This document shows positions 16,643 through 38,686 of a DNA stretch of 64,000 nucleotides, piece after piece. The notes beneath the pieces were generated by a model. The model was given only the letters and a program-made list of their open reading frames with translations, was not told where the DNA came from and did not search any database. Source of the DNA: Microbispora amethystogenes (GTDB taxonomy: Bacteria; Actinomycetota; Actinomycetes; Streptosporangiales; Streptosporangiaceae). Numbering within the stretch: position 1 is the first letter of the stretch; every line of letters starts with the position of its first letter. The stretch is from assembly GCF_016863015.1 (NCBI RefSeq), contig NZ_BOOB01000024.1, positions 62,001 to 126,000 on the forward strand, in the 5' to 3' direction. The position numbers and the translations under genes were made by a program.

Positions 16643-19579
16643 TCAGTGCGAGGTCGTGGGCGTCGCGTAGAGGGTGCGCGCGACGCCGACACGGTTGGAC
16701 ACGCCGAGTTTGGCGAAGATCCGCGACAGGTGCATCTCCACGGTCTTCTGCGTCACGTAGAGCCGGTCGGCGATCTCCCGGTTCTTCAGCCCTTCACTGA
16801 CCAGCCGGGCGATCTGCCGTTCGCGTGCGGTGAGGGAGGCGGCGGCCGGCCGCTCGGCGACGGTCGGGCCAGCGGCGCTTCGCGAGCCGGCGGCGGGCAG
16901 ATCAGAGGCGCTTCGCGGTCTGGCGGCACCCGGCGGTTCGGCGGCTGATTCGATCACCGGCACGGTCAGGTCGGCGGTCATGCCGGCCATCAGGTCGGCG
17001 GCCGTGCCTGTGCCCGTACCTGTGCCCATACCTGTGCCCGTGGCCGTGGCCGCGAGCGTGCCCGATTCCGTGCCCGTGGCCGAGCTCTGCGCCCGGGCGA
17101 TGGCCGGGTCTGCGGGGGACGTCCGGATCACGGCCTTCCACCAAGTGGGCTCCGGCTGTGCGGCCTCCCATTGTGCGGCCTCCGGCTGTACGGCGTCCGA
17201 CCACACGTCCGCCGCGGGCCGGGTCAGGCCGTTCGCCTCGATCGGGGTCCCGCCGCCATCGGGGCCGCCCGCGGCCGGTCTCGCCTCCGCGACCATCCCG
17301 GCGGCGAGGGCCCAGGGCCAGCCCTGGACCACGGGCGTGCCGTACTCGGCCAGGTGGCGTCGCAGGGCGTCGCGGTCGCCCATGCGGGCCGTGACCAGGC
17401 AGCGCGCAGCGAGCACGGAGGAGCGGAGCGCGGCGCTGCCGGACAACCAGGCCGCGCGAACGGCCTCGTCGGCGCTGTCTTTCGCCGCCGTGAGCAGTCC
17501 GGCGGCACACAGCGCCGCGACGCGTGCGACCAGCGCGTGGCTCACGACCGCCTGCCGGCCGGCCGACCTGCCGGCGGCCACGGCACGATCGAGATGCCGT
17601 ATCGCGTCGTGCGGGCGTTCGAGGACGAGCGCGGCCCACCCGATCCAGAGCGGCGCGTCCGGACGGGCCGTTAGTTCCTCGTCGGGGAGCGCGTCGAGGA
17701 CCGCGGCGGCTCGGGGGAGATCGTCGAGTGTCCCCGCGGACGGCGTGCCGGCGAGGACCGCCGAAACGGCGAGCATCCCGCGTGCCGCGCAGCCCAGCAG
17801 GCGCAGGCCGAGCCGATCGGCGATGCGGACGGCCTGCGTGGCGTTGGCGTGCGCCGCGCCGGGGGACCCGCTCGACACTTCGAGCCACGCCCGTTCGAAC
17901 GACAGGGCCGCGCGATCGGCCTCGTCCCGGGTGTGCGCCAGCTCGGTGCGCACCAGGGCGCGCGCCTCGCCGGACCGCCCCAGGTCGTGCAGAAGGCGGG
18001 CATGGTCGGCGGCCACGACGGCGCGCCGGCCGCCCGCGCCGTGCGGGATCAGCCGCAGGGCCTCGGCCAGGGCGTCGCCGGCCTGCCGCAACTGGCCCGC
18101 CGCCTCGCAGGCTCTGCCGAGCGCCAGCAGCAGGCCGGTGCGAACGCCTGCCTGCCCGTTCTCGCCGGGCCGCTGGTTCCCGTCGGCCTGTGCGTTTGTG
18201 CCGGCCTGTGCGTTCTCGCCGTCCGGCCCGTTCCCGTCGTACGGCAGCAGTTCGAGGGCCGCCCGCCGCCACTGGGCCGCCTGCCGCGGCCGCGCGGCCT
18301 CGACCTCGTCGGCGGCCGCGGCGAGGAGCGCGACCGCGGCGTGATCGCCCGGCGTGGCGACCCGCGTGAGATGCGGCGCCGTCTCGACGGCGGACACCCG
18401 GCCGCCGGCCGGCGACTGGGCGGCCCGCGCGTGGGCGCCGAGCCGCCAGCCGGGGCTCACGTTGTGGTAGACGGCACGCCGGACCAGTGAGTGCCGGAAC
18501 CCGAACCGCCCGGTCCCCGCCACGAGGCGGATGAGGTCGTGGGAGGTGATCTCGTCGATCGCCGAATAGGCGTCCTGCTCGCCGACCTCCGCGATCACGG
18601 CCACCGACGGCACGGTGATCGGATCGCCGAGCACCGCGCACGCGGCGACGACCAGCCTTCCCAAGGGCGAGAGGCGGGCGACCTCGGCGGCCAGCGCCGA
18701 GGCGAACCACGGCGGCACCGGGGCGATGTCGGCCTCGTCGATGCCGGGCGGCCCCTGCTCCAGCACGTCCGCCAGGGCACGGAGGTAGCCGGGATTGCCC
18801 TCGCTCGCCCGATACAGCTCCCCGCGCGCCCGCGCGGGGAGGTCCTCACCGAGCAGAACCCCGGCGTGACGTTCGGCCAGGGGTTCCAGGCGCAGCCGGG
18901 CGACCTCCCGCGCCGTGTCGGCGGCGGCGCGCAGCCGCGGGGACACCTGCCGGTGCCGATGTGCGAAGGCCAGGAGCACCGGGGCGCGGGGCGGAGTGCA
19001 CATCAGCCGGCACACCACGTCGACGGTGCCCGCGTCGGCCTGGTGCAGGTCGTCGAGGACGAGGGCGACCGGCCGGGACGAGGCGAGGTCCTCCAGCAGC
19101 AGGCGAACGGCGTGTCCCACGCGGTAGGGCGCCGCGACGTCGGGCGGCGGCGGCGCGGAGGCGTCCGCCGCCAGCGAGGGAAAGACGGCCGCCAGCGTGT
19201 CCCGCTGCGCCGCCGGCAGCCGGTGCAGCCCTTCGCCCCCGGCGACGGAGAGCCGGCCGTCCAGCGCGTCGACGATCGCGCCGAACGCCAGGTCGCCGTC
19301 CACCGGCTGCGGCCGGCCGGTGAACACCGCGATTTCCGCCTCGCGCGCGACGCGGACCACCTCGGCGAGCAACGCGGTCTTGCCCGTTCCGGGGTCTCCG
19401 CTGATTTCGAGGAAAGCCGGGCGGCCCTGCGACAGGCCCTGGACCGCGGCCTCGATCTCCAGGCGTTGCGACTCCCGTCCGATAAGCGGGCTGACCGGCC
19501 GGTGCGGCGCCGGGGCCGCGATGGCCGGCCTGCCGTCAAAGGCCGGATGGCGCCGCGGCGGCACACTAAAATCCTTCAC
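16643..19579 (-). CDS. Large ATP-binding LuxR-family (LAL/MalT-type) transcriptional regulator
   Basis: About 978 aa. The N-terminal AAA-type STAND ATPase has Walker A GDPGTGKTALL and Walker B VALVLDDLHQAD. A long helical/TPR-like middle follows, then a C-terminal LuxR HTH (LTARERQIARLVSEGLKNREIADRLYVTQKTVEMHL). I chose the GTG at 19579, preceded by GAGG at 7 nt. The frame stays open to 19873, but the extra residues look non-coding. Two low-complexity inserts are unusual: an N/Q/G/A stretch near mid-protein and a Gly-Thr repeat ahead of the HTH. The LacI-type palindrome at 19674-19695 lies about 95 bp upstream. The targets are unknown. Confidence 0.88.
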   Translation of the reverse strand: MKDFSVPPRRHPAFDGRPAIAAPAPHRPVSPLIGRESQRLEIEAAVQGLSQGRPAFLEISGDPGTGKTALLAEVVRVAREAEIAVFTGRPQPVDGDLAFGAIVDALDGRLSVAGGEGLHRLPAAQRDTLAAVFPSLAADASAPPPPDVAAPYRVGHAVRLLLEDLASSRPVALVLDDLHQADAGTVDVVCRLMCTPPRAPVLLAFAHRHRQVSPRLRAAADTAREVARLRLEPLAERHAGVLLGEDLPARARGELYRASEGNPGYLRALADVLEQGPPGIDEADIAPVPPWFASALAAEVARLSPLGRLVVAACAVLGDPITVPSVAVIAEVGEQDAYSAIDEITSHDLIRLVAGTGRFGFRHSLVRRAVYHNVSPGWRLGAHARAAQSPAGGRVSAVETAPHLTRVATPGDHAAVALLAAAADEVEAARPRQAAQWRRAALELLPYDGNGPDGENAQAGTNAQADGNQRPGENGQAGVRTGLLLALGRACEAAGQLRQAGDALAEALRLIPHGAGGRRAVVAADHARLLHDLGRSGEARALVRTELAHTRDEADRAALSFERAWLEVSSGSPGAAHANATQAVRIADRLGLRLLGCAARGMLAVSAVLAGTPSAGTLDDLPRAAAVLDALPDEELTARPDAPLWIGWAALVLERPHDAIRHLDRAVAAGRSAGRQAVVSHALVARVAALCAAGLLTAAKDSADEAVRAAWLSGSAALRSSVLAARCLVTARMGDRDALRRHLAEYGTPVVQGWPWALAAGMVAEARPAAGGPDGGGTPIEANGLTRPAADVWSDAVQPEAAQWEAAQPEPTWWKAVIRTSPADPAIARAQSSATGTESGTLAATATGTGMGTGTGTGTAADLMAGMTADLTVPVIESAAEPPGAARPRSASDLPAAGSRSAAGPTVAERPAAASLTARERQIARLVSEGLKNREIADRLYVTQKTVEMHLSRIFAKLGVSNRVGVARTLYATPTTSH
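16659..16687. terminator. Candidate stem-loop terminator at the end of the nar operon
   Basis: GGCGTCGCG / CGCGACGCC is a perfect 9-bp inverted repeat with an 11-nt loop, 20 bp after the narI stop. It lies inside the 3' end of the convergent regulator. There is no T-run. Confidence 0.35.
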
Positions 19580-20177
19580 CCTATGGCCTCGCACTTTTGT
19601 CGGCGCCTGATCGGAATGCGCGTCAATAGATATCCGGGATTGGATCAGAACAGCATGCGATATGTGGATGCATATCGTGGGAGCGCTCCCACGATTTTCG
19701 CAAGCTCGTCGCTCTCTGTCAGCGGCTCCCGCCTGGCAGCACGTGTCCTGGCAGCATGTTGTCAGGTGGCACCCGGCGCCGAAATGCTGGGCGCTTCCAC
19801 CATCGGAGCCTGCGGACCAGGGCGCCGACCGAGGTGGACTCGGGCGCGCCGAGCCGGGTGGATCCGGTGTCAATCCCCGGGAATCGAATTACGGGCGGAA
19901 GAAATCCGGGTCGAACCGTCGTCACCACTTTCCGAAATGGCGCCGCTTCACCGGCGTTCCCCACGCTGCGTGAGCGTACGACGACTTCCCGTCGGAGGCC
20001 GGGCGCCATGCCGCCGCGCGGACCGGTTGCCAAACCAGATGGCAACGGACGCCGCCGGGACGGGTTGGCGGACCGGCTTTAATATGACGATGCCTGGCAG
20101 GCCGCCGGGGAGTGCTGGGCCGCATAACTGCCAAGTGACGCGGTACGGCGATATGCGGTGTACGAGGTAGGTGGCAT
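19580..20177. other. 598-bp divergent regulatory region between two regulators
   Basis: No convincing gene lies here. It is less GC-rich than its surroundings. It contains the 22-bp LacI-type palindrome (19674-19695). A 15-bp tandem pair starts at 19732 and 19747 (CCTGGCAGCACGTGT / CCTGGCAGCATGTTG). An inverted repeat GTTGCCA-N7-TGGCAAC spans 20026-20046. The CCTGGCAG element recurs near 20090. The region must hold promoters for the LAL regulator (leftward) and the TrmB/LuxR regulator (rightward). Confidence 0.6.
19674..19695. promoter_or_regulatory. Perfect CebR/CelR-type operator
   Basis: ATCGTGGGAGCGCTCCCACG plus AT is an uninterrupted, perfect 22-bp palindrome. Its central 14 bp, TGGGAGCGCTCCCA (19678-19691), is identical to the operator known for CebR of Streptomyces and CelR of Thermobifida, the cellobiose-responsive LacI-family regulators. 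It lies about 95 bp before the GTG of the LAL regulator and about 480 bp before the TrmB/LuxR-type gene. Confidence 0.7.
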
Positions 20178-21236
20178 GTGAATTCGCAGGCTTGCCGCAA
20201 CAGTGTGCTGCAGGGTTTCGGTCTGGATAATGCCAGCGAGTCGGTTTACCTGACGATTCTGGCGGATCCCGACAGCACGGTCGCCGATTTGACACTTCGG
20301 CTGGGCCTGGGCGAGGGCGCCGTCCGGGCCGCGCTGGACCGTCTGCGACGGCTCTCGCTGCTCCGGCCGTCCCGGGAGGACCCGGGCGTGTTGTGCCCGG
20401 TGAGCCCGGGGATCGCCCTGGAAGCCCTCATCAAGCACCAAGAGGCCGAGCTGGTCCGCCGGCAGAACCAGATCGCGGAGAGCCGGGCGGCGATCGCCGT
20501 GCTGGAGGCAGAGTACGCGATCACGCGTCACGCGTCCGGAGACGTCCTCGAACGCCTCGCGGACATCGACGCGATCCGTGAGCGGCTGGTGCAGCTCGCC
20601 CGCGACGCCCGCTACGAGTTCCTGTCCCTGATGCCGGTCGGCACGCCGTCCGCCGAGAGCACGGCGAGCCGGATGCTGGACGAGCAGATGCTGGAGCGCG
20701 GGGTGACCGTACGCGCCCTCTTCCTCGACACCATCGACCGGGATCCGGTCACGTCGGGCCATGCCCGCCGGCTCACGTGGCTGGGCGGCCGGGTGCGCAC
20801 CCTTCCGGTGCTGCCGATCCGCATGATCATCGTGGACCGCGAGGTGGCGATGGTCCCGGTCGATCCCGAGCACGTCGCGCTGGGCGCGGTGCTGGTCCGC
20901 GGCGAGGGCATGGTCATGGCGATGCGCACGCTGTTCGACCTGATGTGGGAACGCGGCCGGGACTTCGGCGCGTCCCGCACTCGCGACCGCGACGGCCTCA
21001 CCGACCAGGAGCGCGAGTTGCTGAGGTTCCTGTGCGAGGGGCACACCGACGAGGCGGTCGCCCGCAAGCTCGGCATCTCCACCAGGACCTGCCGCCGGAT
21101 CACCGCCGACCTGATGAACCGCCTGGGCGCCCGCAGCCGGTTCCAGGCCGGGGCGCGGGCGGCGGAACGCGGCTGGTTCCGCTATCCCGCGCCCGAGCCC
21201 GGGCCCGACATCTGGGCGGACGCCCCGACCTCCTGA
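20178..21236 (+). CDS. TrmB-like / LuxR-type hybrid transcriptional regulator
   Basis: A 352-aa protein. The N-terminal winged-helix TrmB-like region (ASESVYLTILADPDSTVADL ...) is followed by a coiled-coil-like stretch (KHQEAELVRRQNQIAESRAAIAVLEAEY), a middle sensor-like domain and a C-terminal LuxR HTH (LTDQERELLRFLCEGHTDEAVARKLGISTRTCRRI). The GTG start follows GAGGTAGG. This architecture is common beside actinomycete natural-product clusters. It is convergent with the PKS gene, ending 71 bp from the PKS stop, so a cluster-situated regulatory role is likely but inferred. Confidence 0.85.
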   Translation: MNSQACRNSVLQGFGLDNASESVYLTILADPDSTVADLTLRLGLGEGAVRAALDRLRRLSLLRPSREDPGVLCPVSPGIALEALIKHQEAELVRRQNQIAESRAAIAVLEAEYAITRHASGDVLERLADIDAIRERLVQLARDARYEFLSLMPVGTPSAESTASRMLDEQMLERGVTVRALFLDTIDRDPVTSGHARRLTWLGGRVRTLPVLPIRMIIVDREVAMVPVDPEHVALGAVLVRGEGMVMAMRTLFDLMWERGRDFGASRTRDRDGLTDQERELLRFLCEGHTDEAVARKLGISTRTCRRITADLMNRLGARSRFQAGARAAERGWFRYPAPEPGPDIWADAPTS

Positions 21237-21291
21237 GGACCGTCCGCCCGGCATCGGACGTCCTCCCGGCGTCGGACGCGCTGGTGACCTC

Positions 21292-21307
21292 GGGCGCCGT
21301 CGTGCCA

Positions 21308-21317
<10 letters not shown>
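21292..21317. terminator. Stem-loop spanning the PKS stop codon
   Basis: GGGCGCC (21292-21298) pairs with GGCGCCC (21311-21317); the PKS stop codon lies in the loop. It could act as a terminator between the convergent regulator and PKS genes. Confidence 0.3.
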
Positions 21318-34341
<13,024 letters not shown>

Positions 34342-34345
<4 letters not shown>

Positions 34346-36129
34346 CGCTGCGCCTCCCGGCCGTCGCCCTCGGCGAGCACGGGCTGGCGGCGCCAGGCGG
34401 CCGGGTCGCCGGTGTCTTCGGGAGCGCGGGCACAGATCACGTACCGGCCGGGCGCCATCGCGGAGTAGCGGCCGTTCAGCAGGCCCAGGCAGGCGCGGTG
34501 GGCCTCCCGGGGCGTACGGACCGGGCCGCCCGAGGCGACGTAGGCGGTCAGGACCGGCCGGCCGTCGTCGCCCCGCTCGGCGAACACCCGGGCCGGCGCC
34601 TGCACGGCTTCGTCGACCACCGCCTGCACCTCCGGCAGTTCGATCCAGCAGTTGTCCACCCGCAGCCACTCCGGGCCGCGGACGACCGGCGTCAGCCCGG
34701 TGATCTCGGTCATCCGGCGGAGATCGACGTCGCCGGTGGCGGCCGCGGCGAGCAGCCGGTCGATCCCGAGCAGCAGCGACTCGATCTCGGCCGCGGGGAT
34801 CAGGTCGGCGTGGCCGGTGGTCAGGCCGAGCAGCGGTTCGCCGTCGGAGTCGATGACCCGCATCAGAAGCAGCACCCGGAAGTACGGCGGGATGTGCCAG
34901 CGCAGAGCGGTCCGGGAGAGCGCCTCCTGTGCCGCCTCCGGCGGCCCGGCCGGCCGCACCTCGCCGTCGAAGAAGATGTTGATGTTGGACGCGCAGTCCC
35001 GCTGGAACAGCGTGCCCCGGCGGTCGCCGATCTCCTCCTGGAGTTCCTGGAGCAGCCTGACCTCGTACAGCCCGTGCATGGCGGCCCGGAGCGTCGCGCC
35101 GCCGGTCCGCCGGACCAACTCGTCGAAGCTGGTGGTCCCGGCGTCGACGGCGAGCAGGCTGTCCTGCGCCAGGGTGCCGACGTAGTCGTGCATCTCCCTG
35201 CCGATCCGGTTGTTCGCCAGCGAGGCGAAGACCAGGTCGGAGACGCCGGTGCGCCAGGAGAGCACCGCGCAGAACGCGGCCGACAGGACCATGGGCAGCG
35301 TGGTCTGCGTACGCGCCGCGATGTGCGGCAGGGCGAGCCGCAGCGCCGGGGAGTCGAGCCAGCAGCCGAGCGGCTGCCCCTCGCCGCCGGAGGCCGGCAC
35401 CACGTAGTCGTGGTGGAGCTCGCGCTCGTCGCCGCCGGTCGGCCGAGGCATCGCGCACAGGCTCTGCGGCATCCGTGACGTGAGCTGCCGCCAGTAGCGG
35501 AGCGACGCCTCGGCGCGGCGCCGGCCGCGGGCGGAGTGCTCGACGGCCGCCTGGTCGGCGGGCTGGTGCGTGAGGGGCCCGGCGTGGCGCTCGTCCGGGT
35601 TGTCGATCAGATGCGTGAACTGTCGGACGACCACAGCGAGGCTCTCGCAGTCGACCGCCAGGTGGCTGCACGCGATGAGCACCACCCGGATGGCGCCGTC
35701 GTGCATGGCGACGGCCGCCCGGAAGAGCGAGTCCGCCACGTCGTCCACGGGCGCGGCCTGGAGCGCCGCGATGAGGTCGGTGACCTCCTCGTGGGCGACG
35801 GGCGAGCCGGCGGCGGCGTCGGTCTCGTACACGTCGACGGCCACCTGACCGGAGCCCGACACGACCTGGCGCCGCTCGTCGCCGGTGACGAAGGAGGTCC
35901 GCAGCGACTCGTGGCGCTCGACCAGCACCGCGAGGGTGTCGGTCACGTCGCGGAGGGTGGTGCCGTCCGGCACCGTCACCGCCCACTCCATCATCCGGTA
36001 GAGCCCCGCCCGGGTGTCGTCGCCGAGCCATTCGAGGGTGTTGATCTGCCCGAGCGTCAGCGGCGCCTCCACCGCGCGTCCCCCGGCGAATTTCACGTGA
36101 ATGCGTTCGGTGAATACCAGGCCACCCAT
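34342..36129 (-). CDS. Stand-alone condensation-domain protein (NRPS C-like)
   Basis: 595 aa. Family hallmarks are [13 protein letters not shown] near residue 24, RHESLRTSF at 72-80 and the catalytic region [10 protein letters not shown], where His156 and Asp160 of HHxxxDG are kept but the first His is Ser155 and the Gly is Cys161. The later latch/bridge region ([18 protein letters not shown]-like) is present. There is no A or PCP domain. The ATG at 36129 follows AGGAGG at 4 nt; an in-frame upstream ATG at 36189 lacks this. It is first in a two-gene operon with the PKS (ATGA overlap). It likely forms an amide or ester between an ACP-bound amino acid and the polyketide, or releases the chain. 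The C-terminal 80 residues look extra to a C domain and are unassigned. Confidence 0.82.
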
Positions 36130-36342
36130 GCCGCCTCCTGAACACTCAGCGCTCGGGGGATCAATGAATTTCACACGGAGGGTATTCACCCGGCGGCCGG
36201 CGGCCTATTGGGGAAATCTCCACATCTCTCGCGCCACCGGGCCGGCGGGCGATGGTAGGGAAAACCCCAATATCCATCGGGGACGGCTCGGCCTAGCGTG
36301 TGCCTCGTTTGAATCCGATGCACGCATCTGGAGGCACGTGTC
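36130..36342. promoter_or_regulatory. Divergent promoter region of the biosynthetic cluster
   Basis: 213 bp between the C-domain gene and the KSIII-like gene, with no ORF of its own. It is AT-richer than its flanks. TATTGGGG at 36206-36213 is mirrored by CCCCAATA at 36265-36272, each followed or preceded by a GGGAAA-like tract. This symmetry suits an operator serving both divergent operons. A short CCCC...GGGG repeat lies at about 36265-36282. Confidence 0.5.
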
Positions 36343-37290
36343 ATGCCCACCGCCCCCGTCCCGGCCATTGAGGCGGTGCAGGGTTTCGTACCGCGCCGGT
36401 CGGTCGCCATCGAGGAGGTGGCCGACCGGATGGGGATCAACCGGCACCAGCTCCGGCTGTTCCAGCGTGTCCACGGCCTGGCACGGCTGCCCATGGACCC
36501 CGACCTCGACCTGCTCGACCTGCTGAGCACGCCGGCCCGGGCGCTCGTCCCCACCGCGGCCGACCGGGATCGCATCCGCTACCTGATCTACGCGCACACC
36601 GCCCCGGACGTCGCTCCCGCGCACGTCAGCACCGCCCAGGAGCTCTGCCGCAGGCTCGACCTGCCCAAGGCCGAGGCGTTCGCGGTCACCCAGCAGAACT
36701 GCGCGAGCGGGCTCGCCGCCGTCGACGTCGCCGTACAGCTTCTGTCGGCGGACGGCGACACGGAGGCGCGCGCCCTCGTCGTGACCGGTGAGAAACCGAC
36801 CTCGCGGATCTTCTCGGTGATCGCCAACACGACGCTGATGGGGGAGGGGTCGGCCGCCTGCCTGGTCGGCGTCGGCGGCGCGGGCCGGCGCATCCGCTCG
36901 TACGCGGTGCGGACGCGCGGTGAGTTCGCGCAGCTTTACCGGCCGCAGCCCGACGTGCTCGCGGATTTCTTCACCTCCTACACGCCGACCGTTGTCGGGA
37001 TTCTCCGCCAGGCCGTTCACGAGGCGGGTCTGCGGCCGGAGGAGATAACGATGATCGTGCCGCACAACGTGAACAACTCGTCGTGGCGGAGCGTAATCCG
37101 GGAACTGGGTTTCGGGGTCGAGCGAATTTATCTCGACAACGTTCCCCGGCTCGGCCACTGTTTCGGATCGGACCCATTCATCAATCTCGCCAGCATGCGT
37201 GACGAGGGCCGGCTGCGCGACGACGGCGTCTACCTGCTCGCCGCCGTCGGCCTGGGCGCGACGTACGCCGCGATGGTGATCGGCGGATAG
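36343..37290 (+). CDS. Ketoacyl-ACP synthase III-like enzyme with Cys-His-His triad
   Basis: 315 aa, thiolase fold. The Cys is in TQQNCASGLAAVD (Cys120) and the His in PHNVNN (His241). The position that is Asn in FabH (HGNTSAAS) reads LGHCFGSDP, giving His272. It therefore looks like a functional KSIII or acyltransferase with an altered triad, distinct from the usual C-H-N. The start ATG follows GGAGG at 8 nt. It is the first gene of the plus-strand operon. The likely role is C-C bond formation or acyl transfer using the aminoacyl-ACP made by the next three genes or a PKS-bound chain; which of these is inference. Confidence 0.85.
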   Translation: MPTAPVPAIEAVQGFVPRRSVAIEEVADRMGINRHQLRLFQRVHGLARLPMDPDLDLLDLLSTPARALVPTAADRDRIRYLIYAHTAPDVAPAHVSTAQELCRRLDLPKAEAFAVTQQNCASGLAAVDVAVQLLSADGDTEARALVVTGEKPTSRIFSVIANTTLMGEGSAACLVGVGGAGRRIRSYAVRTRGEFAQLYRPQPDVLADFFTSYTPTVVGILRQAVHEAGLRPEEITMIVPHNVNNSSWRSVIRELGFGVERIYLDNVPRLGHCFGSDPFINLASMRDEGRLRDDGVYLLAAVGLGATYAAMVIGG

Positions 37291-37300
37291 GGGCAACGCT

Positions 37301-38686
37301 GTGACACGTGAGAGCACCGACTACCTGCGGCGGCTGAAGACCGCGCTGACCGGGGATCCGGCCACGCCGCTGGCCTTCCTGTGCAACTTCGAGGTGGAGA
37401 CCCAGTGGGCGCGGCACCACGTCGGGCTGCCCGCTCCGGCGGCGGCGCCGATGGAGGTGGTCCTGCGGATGGAGGAGCTCGGCCTCCTGCTCGCCGGGCC
37501 CGGCGACGTCATCCTCGTTAAGAACGCGCCCGACCAGGGATATCTCCGCTACCTCGGCGAGGATCTCGGGATCGGCCTCCCGGCCGTGCTCGTGCCGGAG
37601 ACGACGACCCCGGACAGGTCGACCGCGGAGGACCTGCTGAGCTCGCCGCAGGCGCTCGACCGGCTGAGCGCCCTCGGCCGCCGGGGCGCCCGGCTCATCC
37701 CGATGGGGACCTCGGAGTTCGAGGAGAAGCTCGCGGTCTCCGCCCAGGTGCCGCTGGCCGTGCCGGACGCCGCGACGTTCGAGCGGGTGAACAGCAAGAT
37801 CTACAGCCGGCGCGTCACCGAGGAGCTCGGGCTGCCCCCGGTGCCCGGGTGGTGCTGCGAGACGCTCGGCGAGCTGCGGCACGCGCTCGCCCAGGCCGCC
37901 GGCCTCCCGGGACCGATGGTGGTCAAGGACGCGTACGGCGTCTCCGGCAAGGGGCTCGTGGTGCTCGACACCGCGGCGAAGGCCGACCGGCTGGTGCGTC
38001 TTCTGGAGCGGCGCGCGGCCCGCACCGGCCACGACCGTGTCGCGCTGGTGGTCGAGCACTGGATCCCCAAGCGCGCCGACCTCAACTACCAGATCACCAT
38101 CGACCGCCGCGGCGGCGTGCGGCTCGACTTCGTCAAGCAGGCGCTGACCGAGCGCGGCGTCCACCAGGGACACCTCATGCCCGCCGAGCTGAGCGACGAC
38201 CAGCACGCGCTGCTGCGCCGCGCCGCCGAGGAGGTGGGCGGCCGGCTGGCCGCCGACGGGTTCTTCGGGGTGGCGGGCATCGACGCCATCGTCGCGGACG
38301 ACGAGCGGGTCTACCCCGTCCTGGAGATTAACGCCAGGTTCAACATGTCGACCTACCAGGGTGGTCTGACCGAGCGCTTCCTCGCCCCCGGTCACGTCGC
38401 CCTCGCCCGGCACTATCCGGTGCGGTCCGCGGCGCCGCTCGTCTTCGACGACCTGCGCCGGGTCCTCGGCCCGCTGCTGTTCCCGGCGTCCGGCGGCCGG
38501 ATGATCGTCACCTGCTTCGGCACGGTGAACACCGGCGCCGGCAACACCGGCACCGGTGACGGCACGCCGCACCAGGGCCGGCTCTACACCCTGCTCACCG
38601 CTCCTGACCACGACCGGCTGACCGCGCTCGACGGGGCCGTACGGGCCGCGCTCGCCGGCGTGATCCAGCCCAGGGAGAACTCATGA
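37301..38686 (+). CDS. ATP-grasp amino acid-ACP ligase (BtrJ-like)
   Basis: 461 aa. The N-terminal FLCNFEVETQWA region and the ATP-grasp core (VVKDAYGVSGKGLVVL glycine loop; late metal-site EINARFNMSTYQGG) match the family that includes BtrJ of butirosin synthesis, which ligates glutamate to an ACP. The GTG start lies 10 bp after the KSIII stop, and the gene overlaps the decarboxylase by ATGA. Expected reaction: ATP-dependent thioesterification (or later gamma-glutamylation) of an amino acid on the ACP encoded at 40037. The amino acid is probably Glu by analogy, but this is not provable here. Confidence 0.82.
   Translation: MTRESTDYLRRLKTALTGDPATPLAFLCNFEVETQWARHHVGLPAPAAAPMEVVLRMEELGLLLAGPGDVILVKNAPDQGYLRYLGEDLGIGLPAVLVPETTTPDRSTAEDLLSSPQALDRLSALGRRGARLIPMGTSEFEEKLAVSAQVPLAVPDAATFERVNSKIYSRRVTEELGLPPVPGWCCETLGELRHALAQAAGLPGPMVVKDAYGVSGKGLVVLDTAAKADRLVRLLERRAARTGHDRVALVVEHWIPKRADLNYQITIDRRGGVRLDFVKQALTERGVHQGHLMPAELSDDQHALLRRAAEEVGGRLAADGFFGVAGIDAIVADDERVYPVLEINARFNMSTYQGGLTERFLAPGHVALARHYPVRSAAPLVFDDLRRVLGPLLFPASGGRMIVTCFGTVNTGAGNTGTGDGTPHQGRLYTLLTAPDHDRLTALDGAVRAALAGVIQPRENS

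Noticed and set aside
16643-19873. Longer start for the LAL regulator at 19873
   Set aside because: The extra 98 residues are Cys/His/Ser-rich and not family-like, and would run through the CebR-type palindrome; the GTG at 19579 has a ribosome binding site.
34346-36145. Extension of the PKS frame upstream to 36145
   Set aside because: The extra 600 residues are a shadow of the C-domain gene; the PKS start at 34345 has [11 protein letters not shown] at the KS beginning and overlaps the C-domain stop as ATGA.
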